Assembly (NCBI GenBank): GCA_963747315.1
Contig: CAVVEQ010000011.1
Coordinates: forward strand, 1-64,000
Source of the DNA: CAVVEQ01 sp963747315
GTDB lineage: Bacteria > Chloroflexota > Anaerolineae > Anaerolineales > Anaerolineaceae
DNA: 64,000 nucleotides
Reading direction: 5' to 3'
In this document: in pieces, positions 62,365-64,000 of the stretch
Position numbering within the stretch: position 1 is the first letter of the stretch
How the letters are laid out: every line of letters starts with the position of its first letter
Translations under genes and position numbers: made by a program
Notes under the pieces: generated by a model
What the model saw: the letters and a program-made list of their open reading frames with translations, nothing else
What the model was told of the DNA's origin: nothing
Databases searched by the model: none

Positions 62365-63627
62365 TTATTTGCGGTCATACCGGTCTGGAGACACCCTTAA
62401 GCAGTTGCTCATCATCCGTGAGGTTTCGCGGTGATACTTGCGGTTGGCCATACTCATCTCACTCTTCAACTCTAGGAGCATCCTTTCATAGCGGTCGATC
62501 TCCTTCTCTTCGAGCAGGTCGCGATATTTTGTCAACGCCTCCTCTAGCAGTTTTGCAGCCTTTTCATCTTCCCCGCGGTCTTTCAGCGCTACGGCATCGC
62601 GGGAGATATCTGCCATATAGACCAGGGCGAAATTGCGCAGCACGTCCATTTCCGGGCGGGCGGAAGCCAGCTCGGTTGCATCCACGGGGGTGAAGGCCGA
62701 CTCGGTGGTATCCTCAAGCAGGTTTCCATCGATTGAGCGCCCGCGGGCAATGGCGGTGATGCGCGGATGATCGGATTTGGCGGCCGGGGAGACCTCCAGC
62801 TTCACGAACACGCGCCGCTCGATCCCGGAGATCATATCCCCCAGGGTGATCTTGAGCTGGCGGGCTTTCTGCTCCACCGGCCATGTGCCCAACACCGCAG
62901 CTTTGAAGCCCGCGGGCAGCTTGAGGATGATCTCCACTGCGCGGGCGGTCACCTCGCGCAGTCCATCCAGCTCCTGGTGGAAAAGCTCCTTGCTCTGCTC
63001 GGGGGTCTCTATGAAGTAGTAATTCCCACTGCCGGCGTTGGCCATGGCTTCCATCAGCCCCTCGTTGTAATGGAGCCCCACCCCGAAGGTGGTGGTGGTG
63101 ATGCCGCGGCGCGAGAGCTCGCGGGTGTGCATCGCCAGCCGCTCGGGATCGCTCTCGCCCACGTTGGCCTGCCCGTCGCTCAGCAGCAGGCAGCGGTTAA
63201 TTCCTTCCTTGAGCTGATATTTTGCGATCTCGTCGCAGCCCTGCGCCCAGCCACCGGCCAGGTTGGTGCTGCCGCCAGTCTGCAGGCCATCGATTGCCGC
63301 CTTCAGATCCCTGCGGAACGATGGGGTCATCTCACCGCCCTCCTTCACAGTCTGCACTTCATCGTCGAAGACCACCAGACTGGCGCGGTCCTTTTCCTCC
63401 AGCAGATCCACCACGTTGGCCACGGCCGCCTTTACATAGGGCAGTTTTTCCCCTGACATCGACCCCGATCGGTCGATCACGAACGAAAGGTTGAACGCCG
63501 GGCGTTCGGCGCGCTTTTCGGCGGTTGGTGCCGAAACCACTAGTTCCATGATGCGCTCCGAGGGTGCATCTGCCGAGATGAGCGCCAGGTCAGCCTTGAT
63601 CTTGAGGATTAGATTCTTGTTTTCCAT
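62365..63627 (-). CDS. VWA-domain protein (MIDAS intact), cytosolic
   Basis: The 420-residue protein has a von Willebrand type A domain at about residues 40-220. The MIDAS is DRSGSMSGEKL (D-x-S-x-S), with Thr in GGSTNLAGGW and Asp in LLLSDGQANVG. After it come a beta-rich domain (about 225-330) and a helical C-terminus (about 335-420, LLEEALTKYRDLLEE). No signal peptide or membrane helix is seen. The layout is shared by Chloroflexota and Actinobacteria proteins found with kinases, FHA and phosphatase genes. It converges with the PHP gene, with 1 base between stops. Confidence 0.92.
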   Translation of the reverse strand: MENKNLILKIKADLALISADAPSERIMELVVSAPTAEKRAERPAFNLSFVIDRSGSMSGEKLPYVKAAVANVVDLLEEKDRASLVVFDDEVQTVKEGGEMTPSFRRDLKAAIDGLQTGGSTNLAGGWAQGCDEIAKYQLKEGINRCLLLSDGQANVGESDPERLAMHTRELSRRGITTTTFGVGLHYNEGLMEAMANAGSGNYYFIETPEQSKELFHQELDGLREVTARAVEIILKLPAGFKAAVLGTWPVEQKARQLKITLGDMISGIERRVFVKLEVSPAAKSDHPRITAIARGRSIDGNLLEDTTESAFTPVDATELASARPEMDVLRNFALVYMADISRDAVALKDRGEDEKAAKLLEEALTKYRDLLEEKEIDRYERMLLELKSEMSMANRKYHRETSRMMSNCLRVSPDRYDRK

Positions 63628-63750
63628 TTATTTCCATCCTTTTCTGATATGCATATCCATTCCGTCACGGGGCATGCTTCGCCCACCGCAGGGGGTTCTT
63701 CCCGCTGCGTTTCATCACGATATTTAATTCACCAGTCAAACGGGATCAGG

Positions 63751-63906
63751 TCAGAGTCGCCTGTTCCCCCTCCCGAGGCGGGCCAGGAACATTTCAATCT
63801 CCTGCCTCCGCTTCCGGTAAACATCCTCGCGCACGAGGATCTCCATGCCATCATCCACTTCGATCCGCCGCCAGGTATCCGGTGGTTTTGGCGGGGTGTT
63901 GCTCAT
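63751..63906 (-). CDS. Small 51-residue protein, unknown
   Basis: ATG 63906 follows the end of another minus-strand gene by 10 bases and AGGGAT is upstream. The product reads MSNTPPKPPDTWRRIEVDDG and ends with a basic helix (REDVYRKRRQEIEMFLARL). It may be a small accessory of the VWA gene, 123 bases downstream. I do not recognise it. Confidence 0.5.
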   Translation of the reverse strand: MSNTPPKPPDTWRRIEVDDGMEILVREDVYRKRRQEIEMFLARLGRGNRRL

Positions 63907-63916
63907 ATCCCTGCTT

Positions 63917-64000
63917 TCAAGGCTCATCGGTTCCGGGCTCATCCGCCGGAGAAGCGCCGGGCTGGGAGAACTGGGCGGTGCCATCTGATTGTCCTGGTTG
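63917..64000 (-). CDS. C-terminal end of a gene cut by the right edge
   Basis: In the frame ending at TGA 63917-63919 the minus strand is open to the edge and reads a Gln/Pro/Gly/Asp-rich tail (QPGQSDGTAQFSQPGASPAD). It precedes the 51-residue gene on the same strand. The rest lies outside the window, so identity cannot be told. Confidence 0.4.
   Translation of the reverse strand, partial: QPGQSDGTAQFSQPGASPADEPGTDEP

Overview
The window looks like a stretch of chromosome from an anaerobic or facultative member of the Chloroflexota, most plausibly class Anaerolineae. This is inferred from gene content: paired ABC exporters, an ECF sigma/DUF5667 pair, non-pyrrolysine MttB homologues with a corrinoid protein, a flavodiiron protein, and lipoproteins with Thr/Pro linkers. 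I have no 16S or marker-gene proof. No rRNA, tRNA, CRISPR array, transposase or phage module was seen. The DNA is moderately GC-rich, except for one clearly A+T-rich gene near 56.1-57.0 kb.

Layout: 1-9.9 kb holds a VOC protein, a heterodimeric ABC exporter, small membrane proteins, a VOC/P-loop kinase pair, an ECF sigma factor with its DUF5667 partner, and a duplicated DUF4405 membrane protein. 10-13.3 kb holds a lipid pair (CDP-alcohol phosphatidyltransferase and LpxL-like acyltransferase), a flavodiiron protein and a small unknown gene. 13.4-20.7 kb is an envelope module: a two-component system diverging from a MacAB-type exporter that is followed by two paralogous lipoproteins. 20.8-31.9 kb holds a Ser/Thr kinase, a hydrolase, an ABC exporter behind an unusual 8-bp repeat promoter, a giant GAF/PAS/HD-GYP protein, a HAD phosphatase and an MgtC protein. 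32-36.4 kb is a FadR-type regulator, glycerol-3-phosphate dehydrogenase and AGPS-like flavoenzyme operon with a clear promoter and operator. 36.4-37.7 kb encodes hgcB and hgcA, the mercury-methylation pair. 37.8-45.5 kb holds an MFS exporter, M29 aminopeptidase, isoprenoid-synthase-like protein, PPK2, phosphoesterase and GNAT. 45.5-55.2 kb holds a DUF362 ferredoxin, two MttB-family methyltransferases, a DppB-DppC permease fusion, a GT-C membrane protein and a corrinoid protein. 55.2-64 kb holds lipoproteins, a GH1 beta-glucosidase, a methyltransferase, a PHP lipoprotein and a VWA protein.

The most interesting content is hgcAB. HgcA has the cap-helix motif NVWCAAGKGTFG and a C-terminal membrane domain. 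HgcB has two CxxCxxCxxxCP clusters and a terminal Cys pair. Together they predict that the organism can methylate mercury. Second are the two MttB homologues with a corrinoid protein and a Fe-S protein, which point to corrinoid-dependent demethylation of an unknown methylated amine. Third is the single-chain DppB-DppC permease.

A major caveat is that at least twelve otherwise well-preserved genes are broken by single-base indels, and 37.50-37.63 kb and 25.69-25.88 kb carry clusters. Most of these look like sequence or assembly errors, so I give each gene its full span and mark where the frame changes.
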